From assembly GCA_015486705.1 (NCBI GenBank), contig WFRG01000149.1, positions 1 through 13,349 on the forward strand: a stretch of 13,349 nt of DNA. The letters are read 5' to 3'. This DNA is from Hippea sp. (lineage in GTDB: Bacteria > Campylobacterota_A > Desulfurellia > Desulfurellales > Hippeaceae). The translations under genes were made by a program, and so were the position numbers. Numbering within the stretch: the first letter of the stretch is position 1; every line of letters begins with the position of its first letter. The notes under the pieces are model-generated. The model saw nothing but the letters and a program-made list of their open reading frames with translations. It had not been told where the DNA came from and made no database searches. Positions 7,806 through 13,349 of the stretch are shown here, one piece after another.

Positions 7806-7922
7806 TTAATCGATGCTGGTGGTATAATTTAAGGGATGCCCGCCAGATTTACACATATTGTTAAAGAATGCAAGCATTATAAAACTTAAAAAGGAAAAGA
7901 AAGTTAAAGGATAGCAAGACAT
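7806..7922 (-). CDS. 38-residue single-helix membrane protein (small ORF under leader RNA)
   Basis: ATG at 7922-7920 to TAA at 7808-7806. The ribosome binding site is excellent: AAAGGAGG at 7938-7931, 8 bases before the ATG. The product is a short N-terminus with a Cys (MSCYP), a hydrophobic helix (LTFFSFLSFIMLAFF, about residues 6-20), then a polar tail with a second Cys and the sequence CKSGGHPLNYTTSID. It looks like a small membrane protein; the helix is slightly short and rich in Phe. NNMC is not a lipobox. I recognise no family. Its Shine-Dalgarno is part of stem P1 of the upstream structured RNA, which argues that it is a real, regulated gene rather than chance. A longer in-frame start at 7994 exists but would run through the folded RNA and has no ribosome binding site. 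The porin gene follows 50 bases on. Confidence 0.6.
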   Translation of the reverse strand: MSCYPLTFFSFLSFIMLAFFNNMCKSGGHPLNYTTSID

Positions 7923-7925
7923 ATT

Positions 7926-8029
7926 AGGGTCCTCCTTTCCAAATTCCGGGAGGCGTAAATGTTTCCATTTACACCCTATCGGCCTATAAACCATGGCATT
8001 CAGCTTTAGGTTTATAGGCTCGGAGCCCT
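7926..8029 (-). promoter_or_regulatory. Structured leader RNA, candidate Moco/Tuco-type riboswitch
   Basis: The RNA reads from 8029 down to 7926. P1 pairs AGGGCUCC (8029-8022) with GGAGGACCCU (7935-7926), with two bases bulged. P2 pairs GCCUAUAAACC (8019-8009) with GGUUUAUAGGC (7992-7982), 11 perfect pairs around a 16-base loop. P3 pairs GGUGUAAAUG (7975-7966) with CAUUUACGCC (7961-7952), 10 pairs with one U-G, closed by a GAAA tetraloop (7965-7962). Unpaired blocks are GAUAG before P3 and UCCCGGAAUUUGGAAA after it. The blocks CUCCGAGCC, GGCCGAU and GCCUCCCGGAA with a GNRA hairpin resemble, from memory, the molybdenum/tungsten cofactor RNA motif (Rfam RF01055). The 3' strand of P1 holds the Shine-Dalgarno of the 38-codon ORF, so stable P1 would block translation. 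The fold is well supported by pairing; the ligand class is inferred. Confidence 0.6.
7931..7938 (-). promoter_or_regulatory. Shine-Dalgarno sequestered in stem P1
   Basis: AAAGGAGG, 8 bases upstream of the ATG at 7922. GGAG (7935-7932) pairs with CUCC (8025-8022) when P1 forms, hiding the site from the ribosome. This is the expected expression platform of a translational OFF switch, with the aptamer and the ribosome binding site sharing the same bases. Confidence 0.55.
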
Positions 8030-8040
8030 TATTGATTTAT

Positions 8041-8069
8041 AGTTTAAAAAACTGAATCTTATGTGTCAA
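8041..8069 (-). promoter_or_regulatory. Sigma70-type promoter driving the leader RNA
   Basis: On the minus strand, a perfect -35 TTGACA (8069-8064) is followed after exactly 17 bases by TAAACT (8046-8041), four of six matches to TATAAT. The -35 overlaps the dxs stop codon (8068-8066). Transcription is predicted to start near 8034, five bases before stem P1 of the leader RNA, so the whole folded element would be at the extreme 5' end of the transcript. No terminator separates dxs from this promoter, so read-through from dxs is also possible. Confidence 0.6.
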
Positions 8070-9940
8070 GAGTTAAAGTTGAGGAGGGTTTCTATTATGT
8101 CGTTTGCAATTTTAGACGGTGACAGAGAATATTTATCCCTCAAGATTTCTTGGCTACCATGCTCAATAAACATATCCGGAAGGGCAAAAATCTTTACGGG
8201 CACTTTGATGCCCTTATCATTCAAGTAACTCAGAACACCCTCTCCGAAACCGCCAAACCTAACATTTTCTTCAATCGTTATAACAAGATCGTAATTTGAC
8301 AATTCATTCAGCATATCCTCATCCATTGGCTTCACAAACAAGCAGTCAACAACAGTAGAATTTATGGATTTTTTTTCTAAAATATCCGAAACATCGAGGG
8401 CTACAGAAACCATGTTACCTATAGCTAAAATAGCAACCATATCATTATTAGATTGCTTCAACACCTGCCACTTCCCAACCTTAATTTCCTCTGGATAAGG
8501 CAGATTAAACGTGTCAGGACACGCACCCCTCGGGTATCTGATTGCCATAGGATGATCTTTGTAATTAACGGCGAAGTCTAACAACATCTCCAATTCTTTA
8601 CCGTCTCTCGGCGCTGCTATAACCATATTTGGCACAGGTCTCAAGTACGATATATCAAACACTCCTTGATGCGTCTCCCCGTCATCGCCGACAATGCCTG
8701 CCCTATCAATGGCAAAAACAACAGGCAAATTCTGAAGTGCAATGTCGTGGATAATCTGATCGTAGGCCCTCTGCAAGAATGTCGAGTAAATCGCAACAAT
8801 AGGCTTAAAACCCTTGACAGCCAAACCACCCGCCATTGTAACGGCATGCTGCTCTGCTATTCCCACATCAAACACCCTCTCGGGGAACTCTTCCTTTACT
8901 TTTTGCAAACCTGTACCTATCAACATAGCCGCTGTAATGGCAACGACATTCTCATTTTTCTTCATGATATCCAAAACTTTATTGCCAAAAGCAGAAGAGC
9001 AGCTTGGTTTACTCTGAGACTTGATGGGCTCACCTGTCTCTATATCAAACTTGCCAATACCATGGAATAAAGAAGGGTTATCCTCAGCAGGTTTATACCC
9101 TTTGCCTTTATTCGTTACAACATGAACAACTATGGGACCTTTCAATTTTTTTACGTTTTCAAAAACCTTAACAAGATCTGGGATTTTATGTCCATTCAAA
9201 GGTCCAAAATATTTAAACCCAAGTTCTTCAAATAACAATCCAGGAGAGAAAAACTTCAAGGATTCTTCAATTTTCCTTGCTAATTTAAGTGTAGGCTGCT
9301 CTGGTAAAGGTAAACTATGTATAAGTCTCTCTATCTCGTCACGTAATTTATTATAAATCGGTCCACTCATTTTTTTGGAAAGATAAGCAGAAATAGATCC
9401 CAACGATGGGGATATAGACATACTATTATCATTTACAACCACAATAAGGTTTGTATCTAAATAGCCTGCGTTATCTAACCCTTCGTATGCAATACCACAA
9501 GATAAAGAACCATCGCCTATAACTGCAACAACCTTTTCGTCTCCACCTTCTAAATCCCTTGCTAAAGCCATACCTAATGCGGCCGAGATAGACGTACCAG
9601 CATGCCCTACGTTAAATGTGTCGTAAACACTCTCTTCCCTTTTAGGAAAACCACTTAAACCATTAAACTGACGAAGGGTGTTGAACTTATTTTTTCTTCC
9701 TGTAATAATCTTGTGGGCATAGGTTTGATGACCAACATCCCAAACTATTTTATCTTTTGGGGTATTAAAAACATAGTGAAGGGCCAAAGTAAGTTCTACA
9801 GCACCCAAGGAGGAGGCCAAATGCCCCCCCGTTTGGGAAACTGTTTTAATGATTAAATCTCTGATTTCCTCAGCCAGAGAATCTAATTCCTGTAAAGAAA
9901 CCTCCCTCAAATCATTTGGGTTGTTTATATTCTCGAGCAA
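8066..9940 (-). CDS. dxs: 1-deoxy-D-xylulose-5-phosphate synthase DXS
   Basis: DXS condenses pyruvate and glyceraldehyde-3-phosphate with thiamine diphosphate, the first and flux-controlling step of the MEP isoprenoid pathway. The 624-residue protein is family length. The N-terminal ThDP-binding region has His40 and His71 (E. coli His49 and His80), GDGSLSCG at 142-149 and NDN at 170-172, the classical GDG...NDN diphosphate/magnesium motif. The central transketolase pyrimidine domain contains Glu363 in GIAEQHAV (E. coli Glu370) and DRAGIVGDDGETHQG. A C-terminal domain follows. The first half of the ThDP motif reads SLSCG where many homologues have AMTGG. The start is TTG; AGAGG, within the last codons of cpoB, is about 10 bases upstream, and no ATG or GTG is available before the conserved N-terminus. 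Seven bases separate it from cpoB, so it appears to be the last gene of the tol-pal operon. Confidence 0.97.
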   Translation of the reverse strand: MLENINNPNDLREVSLQELDSLAEEIRDLIIKTVSQTGGHLASSLGAVELTLALHYVFNTPKDKIVWDVGHQTYAHKIITGRKNKFNTLRQFNGLSGFPKREESVYDTFNVGHAGTSISAALGMALARDLEGGDEKVVAVIGDGSLSCGIAYEGLDNAGYLDTNLIVVVNDNSMSISPSLGSISAYLSKKMSGPIYNKLRDEIERLIHSLPLPEQPTLKLARKIEESLKFFSPGLLFEELGFKYFGPLNGHKIPDLVKVFENVKKLKGPIVVHVVTNKGKGYKPAEDNPSLFHGIGKFDIETGEPIKSQSKPSCSSAFGNKVLDIMKKNENVVAITAAMLIGTGLQKVKEEFPERVFDVGIAEQHAVTMAGGLAVKGFKPIVAIYSTFLQRAYDQIIHDIALQNLPVVFAIDRAGIVGDDGETHQGVFDISYLRPVPNMVIAAPRDGKELEMLLDFAVNYKDHPMAIRYPRGACPDTFNLPYPEEIKVGKWQVLKQSNNDMVAILAIGNMVSVALDVSDILEKKSINSTVVDCLFVKPMDEDMLNELSNYDLVITIEENVRFGGFGEGVLSYLNDKGIKVPVKIFALPDMFIEHGSQEILRDKYSLSPSKIANDIIETLLNFNS

Positions 9941-9947
9941 AACACTT

Positions 9948-10775
9948 TTACCTCTTCTTTTTAAGATATTCCTTTGCTAATTTAGCAGCTTGGCTATTAG
10001 GATACTGTTTAATCACCTTTTGCAATAGATAATTACCATCTATTTCATCTCCCATCTTGATAAAAGCAAGCCCCTCTTCAAACGTAGCCATTGGAACTTT
10101 GTCACATTTTTGATAAGTATTAACCAAGTAATCATAGTTAATTATGGCCTTATCATACTGACCTTTTTCATAATAAGACTCCGCGATATAAAAAATAGCA
10201 TCTGGTATAAGCTTTGAATCTTTAAAATCATCTTTAAATTTTTTAAAGGCAGGTATCGCTTCATCGTATTTTTTTGACTTAAACAATTTTAATGCTCCAT
10301 CAAAGGCTTTTTGGTCCTCAGATACAGAAGCACTTTGGTTTTTAGATACAACAGCCTTACTGTTATTGCCTAAGGAATTACCCGTGGTGTTAATCTTGCT
10401 ATTATTAGGTAGTATCGGCTGAGTACCATTTTTAGGGCTCGGGTTTTTGTTAGGAGATTTGGGTGCAACAGCCTGAGATGCTGGCAATGAAGAATTTACA
10501 GTTGTATTTCTAAGCAAAAGCTGGTTGATCTGGTTTTGTATAGAATCCAACCTATGCTGTATATCGTCAAGCTCTCCCTTTATCTCACCATACTTAACCA
10601 AAAGATTATCAATCTTTAAATAAAGTTGGGCTTCTTGTTGTTGTAAAATCTTTATCTGTTGCTGGTTTTGTATAACTTTAGTTTCTAAAGCATAAGGATT
10701 TTCTTGGGCGTAAGCACTATAATATAAACAGCTAACCACCGAGAGTAAGAGAACAAGAGTAAGGAATTTTTTCAT
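9948..10775 (-). CDS. cpoB: Cell division coordinator CpoB (YbgF), periplasmic TPR protein
   Basis: CpoB works in the periplasm with TolA and PBP1B to couple outer-membrane constriction to septal peptidoglycan synthesis. The 275-residue product has a signal peptide (cleavage likely after AYA, residue 23). Next comes a Gln/Leu-rich coiled coil at about 25-90, which forms the trimer in E. coli YbgF, and then a Pro/Ser/Asn-rich linker at about 91-150. The C-terminus (about 154-275) holds TPR repeats including FKSKKYDEAIPAFKKF, AIFYIAESYYEKGQYDKAI and a terminal repeat ending in KEYLKKKR. A weak lipobox-like VVSC at Cys16 makes a lipoprotein form possible but less likely. The ATG has AGAGG a few bases upstream. 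It follows pal by 11 bases and precedes dxs by 7, the standard tolB-pal-cpoB order. Confidence 0.92.
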   Translation of the reverse strand: MKKFLTLVLLLSVVSCLYYSAYAQENPYALETKVIQNQQQIKILQQQEAQLYLKIDNLLVKYGEIKGELDDIQHRLDSIQNQINQLLLRNTTVNSSLPASQAVAPKSPNKNPSPKNGTQPILPNNSKINTTGNSLGNNSKAVVSKNQSASVSEDQKAFDGALKLFKSKKYDEAIPAFKKFKDDFKDSKLIPDAIFYIAESYYEKGQYDKAIINYDYLVNTYQKCDKVPMATFEEGLAFIKMGDEIDGNYLLQKVIKQYPNSQAAKLAKEYLKKKR

Positions 10776-10786
10776 CTTTTACCTCT

Positions 10787-11326
10787 CTATTTGGATAGTA
10801 TCACAAAGTGGTCCCTTCTGTTTTTAGCCCATGCGTACTCATTGTGAGCCGGGTCAAGTGGTCTACTCTTGCCGTATGATATTATAGAGATTCTGTCCGG
10901 ACTGATGCCTTTTGAAACTAAGTATTGCTTAGCTGCCATAGCCCTCTTCCAACCAAGAACCAAGTTGTATTCCACTGTTCCTCTTTCGTCGCAATTACCC
11001 TCAATTCTAACCTTAATTGAAGGGTGTTTTTCCATGTACTGAGCCATCGCATTAAGAACGGCTGGCACATTTTGCTTTATTCCCCATTTGTCTATGCTGG
11101 TTAGATTGTACTTATCAAAGTTGAAATGGATATCTTGGAATATGGACTTTAACTGTTGCTCACTAATAGATGCGGTCTGAGGTTTTGCACTGCTTGTGAC
11201 AGGCTTTTCCACTTTAACTTGTTTTGGAGCAGTCTTGACGTTGTTTTTGTGCATACACATACATCCGCTTGTTATAAATGCAGCAGCAGCGATGGCCGAA
11301 ACAATAGCGCCTGTTTTCTTAATCAT
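10787..11326 (-). CDS. pal: Peptidoglycan-associated lipoprotein Pal (downstream copy)
   Basis: Pal is anchored by lipid in the outer membrane and binds peptidoglycan through its OmpA-like domain; TolB regulates this binding during division. The 179-residue product has a lipoprotein signal with lipobox ITSGC (acylated Cys22), a basic flexible linker to about residue 60, then the OmpA/Pal domain with HFNFDKYNL, the peptidoglycan-binding IEGNCDERGTVEYNL and a C-terminal YGKSRPLDPAHNEYAWAKNRRDHFV. The stretch LGWKRA has Trp where Pal usually has Glu (as in the upstream copy). A second Cys at position 24 follows the lipobox. The ATG has GGAGGTG at about 11331-11337. This copy lies 15 bases after the other pal gene and shares with it a nearly identical 103-base segment. 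Confidence 0.93.
   Translation of the reverse strand: MIKKTGAIVSAIAAAAFITSGCMCMHKNNVKTAPKQVKVEKPVTSSAKPQTASISEQQLKSIFQDIHFNFDKYNLTSIDKWGIKQNVPAVLNAMAQYMEKHPSIKVRIEGNCDERGTVEYNLVLGWKRAMAAKQYLVSKGISPDRISIISYGKSRPLDPAHNEYAWAKNRRDHFVILSK
10815..10917 (-). repeat. Near-identical segment shared by the two pal genes (copy 1)
   Basis: These 103 bases match 11367-11469 with a single difference (C at 10850, T at 11402, plus strand). They code for the C-terminal part of the Pal domain, from SKGISPDRIS to about NRRD. Flanking coding sequence in the two genes is clearly diverged. The pattern indicates local gene conversion rather than a recent whole-gene duplication. Confidence 0.9.
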
Positions 11327-11341
11327 TTCTTCACCTCCAAA

Positions 11342-11917
11342 TTACTTTATTATTACGAAGTGATCTCTTCTGTTTTTAGCCCATGCGTACTCATTGTGAG
11401 CTGGGTCAAGTGGTCTACTCTTGCCGTATGATATTATAGAGATTCTGTCCGGACTGATGCCTTTTGAAATGAGATAACTTTTGGCTGCCAAAGCTCTTTT
11501 CTCTCCTAAAGCCAGGTTATACTCTATCGTTCCTCTCTCGTCGCAATTGCCTTCAATCCTGAGTTTCACATCTGGATACTCTTTTAAAAAATTAGCAATT
11601 TTATCTAATATCTCAATTGGATTTTCATTTATGCCATATTCATTTATAGGCTGTAAACTGTAGCTATTGAATTTAAAATTGACATCAGAGGCTATTTGTG
11701 AAAATTGCTTATTCAATTCAGATATGCTCAAATTTTCATTTAATGTATTCACCTTTGGGTATTTTAAAGTTGTAGATGAAGGTTGCGGGTTAGATATGGT
11801 TTCAGCACTTGGAGTCTGCGCATTACCATTGGCGTTCCTTGTATATCTTGTAGATGAGCAACTCCAAAGAAAAACAGCTATCGAAAGCATCAAAACAAAA
11901 CTCCATAACTTGCTCAT
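11342..11917 (-). CDS. pal: Peptidoglycan-associated lipoprotein Pal (upstream copy)
   Basis: A second Pal-type lipoprotein of 191 residues. The signal peptide ends in FLWSC with acylated Cys20 followed by SS, which favours sorting to the outer membrane. A long Ser/Thr/Asn/Pro linker runs to about residue 60. The OmpA-like domain follows, with VNFKFNSYSL, IEGNCDERGTIEYNLALGEKRA and the same YGKSRPLDPAHNEYAWAKNRRDHFV ending as the other copy. This copy keeps the canonical Glu in LGEKRA. It lies 14 bases after tolB, the usual place of pal, and has a strong ribosome binding site (AAAGGAG) 6 bases before the ATG. Because the N-terminal halves of the two proteins differ strongly, the copies may have different partners or expression, while the binding domain is kept uniform. 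Confidence 0.93.
   Translation of the reverse strand: MSKLWSFVLMLSIAVFLWSCSSTRYTRNANGNAQTPSAETISNPQPSSTTLKYPKVNTLNENLSISELNKQFSQIASDVNFKFNSYSLQPINEYGINENPIEILDKIANFLKEYPDVKLRIEGNCDERGTIEYNLALGEKRALAAKSYLISKGISPDRISIISYGKSRPLDPAHNEYAWAKNRRDHFVIIK
11367..11469 (-). repeat. Near-identical segment shared by the two pal genes (copy 2)
   Basis: Direct repeat of 10815-10917 in the upstream pal gene, 102 of 103 bases the same and 552 bases away. It covers the end of the OmpA-like domain. See copy 1 for the interpretation. Confidence 0.9.
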
Positions 11918-11931
11918 TACCGTCTCCTTTC

Positions 11932-13194
11932 TTACTGTAACTTAGAACTTACACTCAAACCATTATATATCAACTTAGTCTCCATTGCAACAGAGACATG
12001 GCCATTGTTGGTATTAACTATATATATCACATTTTTATTACCAATCCTACCCGTCAAGACAATATAGCGAGAATCATAAGACCAGCATGGCGAGTCTAAG
12101 CTATAACCTTCCATAAGCGCCTTATCATTCGAGCTATCTATATTCATGATTTTTAGGTAAGAAACTCCATTATCTAGAGAAATATAAGCTATTTTTTTAC
12201 CATCGGGCGAAATATCTGGTGATGAATTATATTTACCCTGAAAAGTCAATCTCTTTGCATCTGACATTGTATTTAGGTCTTTCATGTAAATCTGTGGATT
12301 ACCATCCCTATTGGACACAAAAACCATCTTAGAAAAATCTGGAGTAAAGGACGGTGATACGTTAATGTATGGATTATTTGTAAGCTTCCTTAATACCCTA
12401 CCCTTTTGATTTATAATATAAATGTTTGTGCTTCCAAATCTGTTAAAAGATATTGCAAAGTTATTCATATATCTAACGGCTGCTATACTTAAATTAGAAG
12501 CATTAAACAATTTAATTAACCTTCCACTGAAAATATTGAACAAAAATACAGCAGGTTTTCCATATCTATAGGACAAAAATGTAATTTCATCACTATCAAC
12601 CCACTTTGGAAGCATATTAAAAGTATGCCAGTTAGTTATTCTAACGACATTCTGCCCATTAAAATCGCAAATGTAAATATCACTGGTTTTACCGTTCCCC
12701 AAGGCAAACACGATCTTACTCTCAAATGGTCCATAAGAGCCTGTAACATAACCTATTAGCAAATCTACTATTTTATCTGCTACCCAATTTAATGAGTATT
12801 TATCACTTGAAAAAGTTCTATCAATAACCACAGTATTTTTTAAAACATCCGTAATTTTTAAATTAACATAAATATTCTTGCCCTCCAACACAGCATTTCC
12901 GTAAATTACATAATCTATATTATCCAATCGCGCTATCCCATTAACCACGTTTTCCCTTGCTTCATAAGAAAAATGTTGCGAAACATCAGGTATAAATATG
13001 CCCGACATATCTAAATCTCTTTTCATTGTATTTATCAGCCTTTTAGATACAATTTCAGGTGTATTCTTTACAAAACCCCACAAGCCCACTTTAATTGGCT
13101 TGTACTGGGGATTGGATATTGTTATCTCAAACGTAGACGAATATGAAATATTGGTTATTAAAGCAAAAAATAGTAAGAACAAAACCTTTTTCAT
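11932..13194 (-). CDS. tolB: Tol-Pal system beta-propeller protein TolB
   Basis: TolB is a periplasmic protein that binds Pal and, through its N-terminus, TolA, and so controls when Pal is free to bind peptidoglycan. The 420-residue product has a signal peptide (residues 1-19, cleavage near SYS). The N-terminal alpha/beta domain (about 20-150) begins with FEITISNPQYKPIKVGLWGF, equivalent to the TolA-binding start of mature TolB. The six-bladed propeller (about 160-410) contains WD40-like blades such as DFSKMVFVSNRDGNPQIYMKDL and SPDGKKIAYISLDNG. Blade sequences are diverged from E. coli but spaced as expected. The ATG overlaps the stop of the upstream TolA/TonB-like gene (ATGA, 13194-13191). 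The upstream pal gene follows after 14 bases, giving the classical tolA-tolB-pal order. Confidence 0.95.
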   Translation of the reverse strand: MKKVLFLLFFALITNISYSSTFEITISNPQYKPIKVGLWGFVKNTPEIVSKRLINTMKRDLDMSGIFIPDVSQHFSYEARENVVNGIARLDNIDYVIYGNAVLEGKNIYVNLKITDVLKNTVVIDRTFSSDKYSLNWVADKIVDLLIGYVTGSYGPFESKIVFALGNGKTSDIYICDFNGQNVVRITNWHTFNMLPKWVDSDEITFLSYRYGKPAVFLFNIFSGRLIKLFNASNLSIAAVRYMNNFAISFNRFGSTNIYIINQKGRVLRKLTNNPYINVSPSFTPDFSKMVFVSNRDGNPQIYMKDLNTMSDAKRLTFQGKYNSSPDISPDGKKIAYISLDNGVSYLKIMNIDSSNDKALMEGYSLDSPCWSYDSRYIVLTGRIGNKNVIYIVNTNNGHVSVAMETKLIYNGLSVSSKLQ

Positions 13195-13349
13195 TCTTTT
13201 TCCCTACTGTCAAATGTAATTATAAAATCGACAACTCCTCCAGACAAAATTTCCTTAGGAGGAGGCGGAAATGGTTCACTTAATCTAATAGCGTTTATAA
13301 CAGTACCATCAAAATAAGCATTCTGTGAACTTTTCACCATGTATAGCTT
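13191..13349 (-). CDS. TolA/TonB-type protein, C-terminal end (5' part outside window)
   Basis: An open minus-strand frame from the window edge to the TGA at 13193-13191 gives the last 52 residues. The pattern SSQNAYFDGTVINAIRLSEPFPPPP followed by GGVVDFIITF is the conserved C-terminal fold of TonB/TolA proteins, in which a helix with A/V-x-x-AI is followed by P-x-PPP and two beta strands. Position just before tolB, with an ATGA overlap, makes TolA the natural reading: an inner-membrane protein that spans the periplasm and links TolQR energy to TolB/Pal. TolA and TonB C-terminal domains can be hard to separate, so the gene symbol is left open. Confidence 0.8.
   Translation of the reverse strand, partial: KLYMVKSSQNAYFDGTVINAIRLSEPFPPPPKEILSGGVVDFIITFDSREKE

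Noticed and set aside
7806..7994. Longer 62-residue version of the small ORF starting at ATG 7994
   Set aside because: The extra 24 codons run through stems P2 and P3 of the leader RNA and have no ribosome binding site; the ATG at 7922 has a perfect one.
7926..8029. Cyclic di-GMP-I, cobalamin, FMN, TPP, THF or SAM riboswitch
   Set aside because: Hallmark blocks of these classes that I know (for example the FMN AGGGUGAAAUUCCCGACCG block or the TPP CUGAGA box) are not present on either strand.
8666..9356. Plus-strand frames opposite dxs
   Set aside because: Fully inside dxs, which has all catalytic motifs; no independent coding evidence.
1..13349. CRISPR array, insertion sequence, prophage, tRNA or rRNA
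   Set aside because: No regularly spaced repeats, terminal inverted repeats, transposase or integrase products, or RNA gene sequences were seen; all genes are housekeeping or envelope functions with uniform composition.

Overview
The window is a typical core-genome stretch of an AT-rich, diderm (Gram-negative) bacterium. It carries lpxC (lipid A synthesis), a complete tolB-pal-cpoB block, an outer-membrane beta-barrel protein, and the division genes ftsQ/ftsA/ftsZ. Gene content and protein style (tandem DUF507 genes next to carA, dxs attached to the Tol-Pal genes, many GTG/TTG starts) resemble Hippea/Desulfurella-like sulfur reducers or deep delta/epsilon-proteobacteria. That placement is an inference from memory, not a database result. 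I see no insertion sequence, tRNA, rRNA or CRISPR.

Plus strand, 1-6513: a tightly packed series of genes. It holds the 3' end of ftsQ, then ftsA, ftsZ, plsY, two DUF507 genes, carA, lpxC and a TrmN6-type methyltransferase. Several junctions are stop/start overlaps (GTGA or ATGA), which suggests one operon with translational coupling. It joins divisome assembly (FtsQ/A/Z) to envelope lipid synthesis (PlsY for phospholipid, LpxC for lipid A) and to carbamoyl phosphate synthesis.

Minus strand, 13349 down to 8066: the C-terminus of a TolA/TonB-type protein, tolB, two tandem pal lipoprotein genes, cpoB (ybgF) and dxs. This is the Tol-Pal envelope-constriction system plus the first enzyme of the MEP isoprenoid pathway. 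The two pal genes share a nearly identical 103-base block (one mismatch) inside otherwise diverged genes, which looks like gene conversion.

Minus strand, 8069 down to 6526: the most unusual part. A sigma70-like promoter overlaps the dxs stop codon. It is followed by a compact structured leader RNA (closing stem P1, an 11-bp stem, and a 10-bp hairpin with a GAAA tetraloop). The 3' strand of P1 contains the Shine-Dalgarno of a 38-codon ORF for a small one-helix membrane protein. An outer-membrane porin-like gene starts 50 bases further on, with no visible terminator between. The layout and sequence blocks recall the molybdenum/tungsten cofactor (Moco/Tuco) riboswitch class; I could not test that identity here. 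If correct, the RNA controls a tiny membrane protein and a porin, an unusual target set.

The plus and minus gene sets converge with 12 bases between the methyltransferase and porin stop codons.
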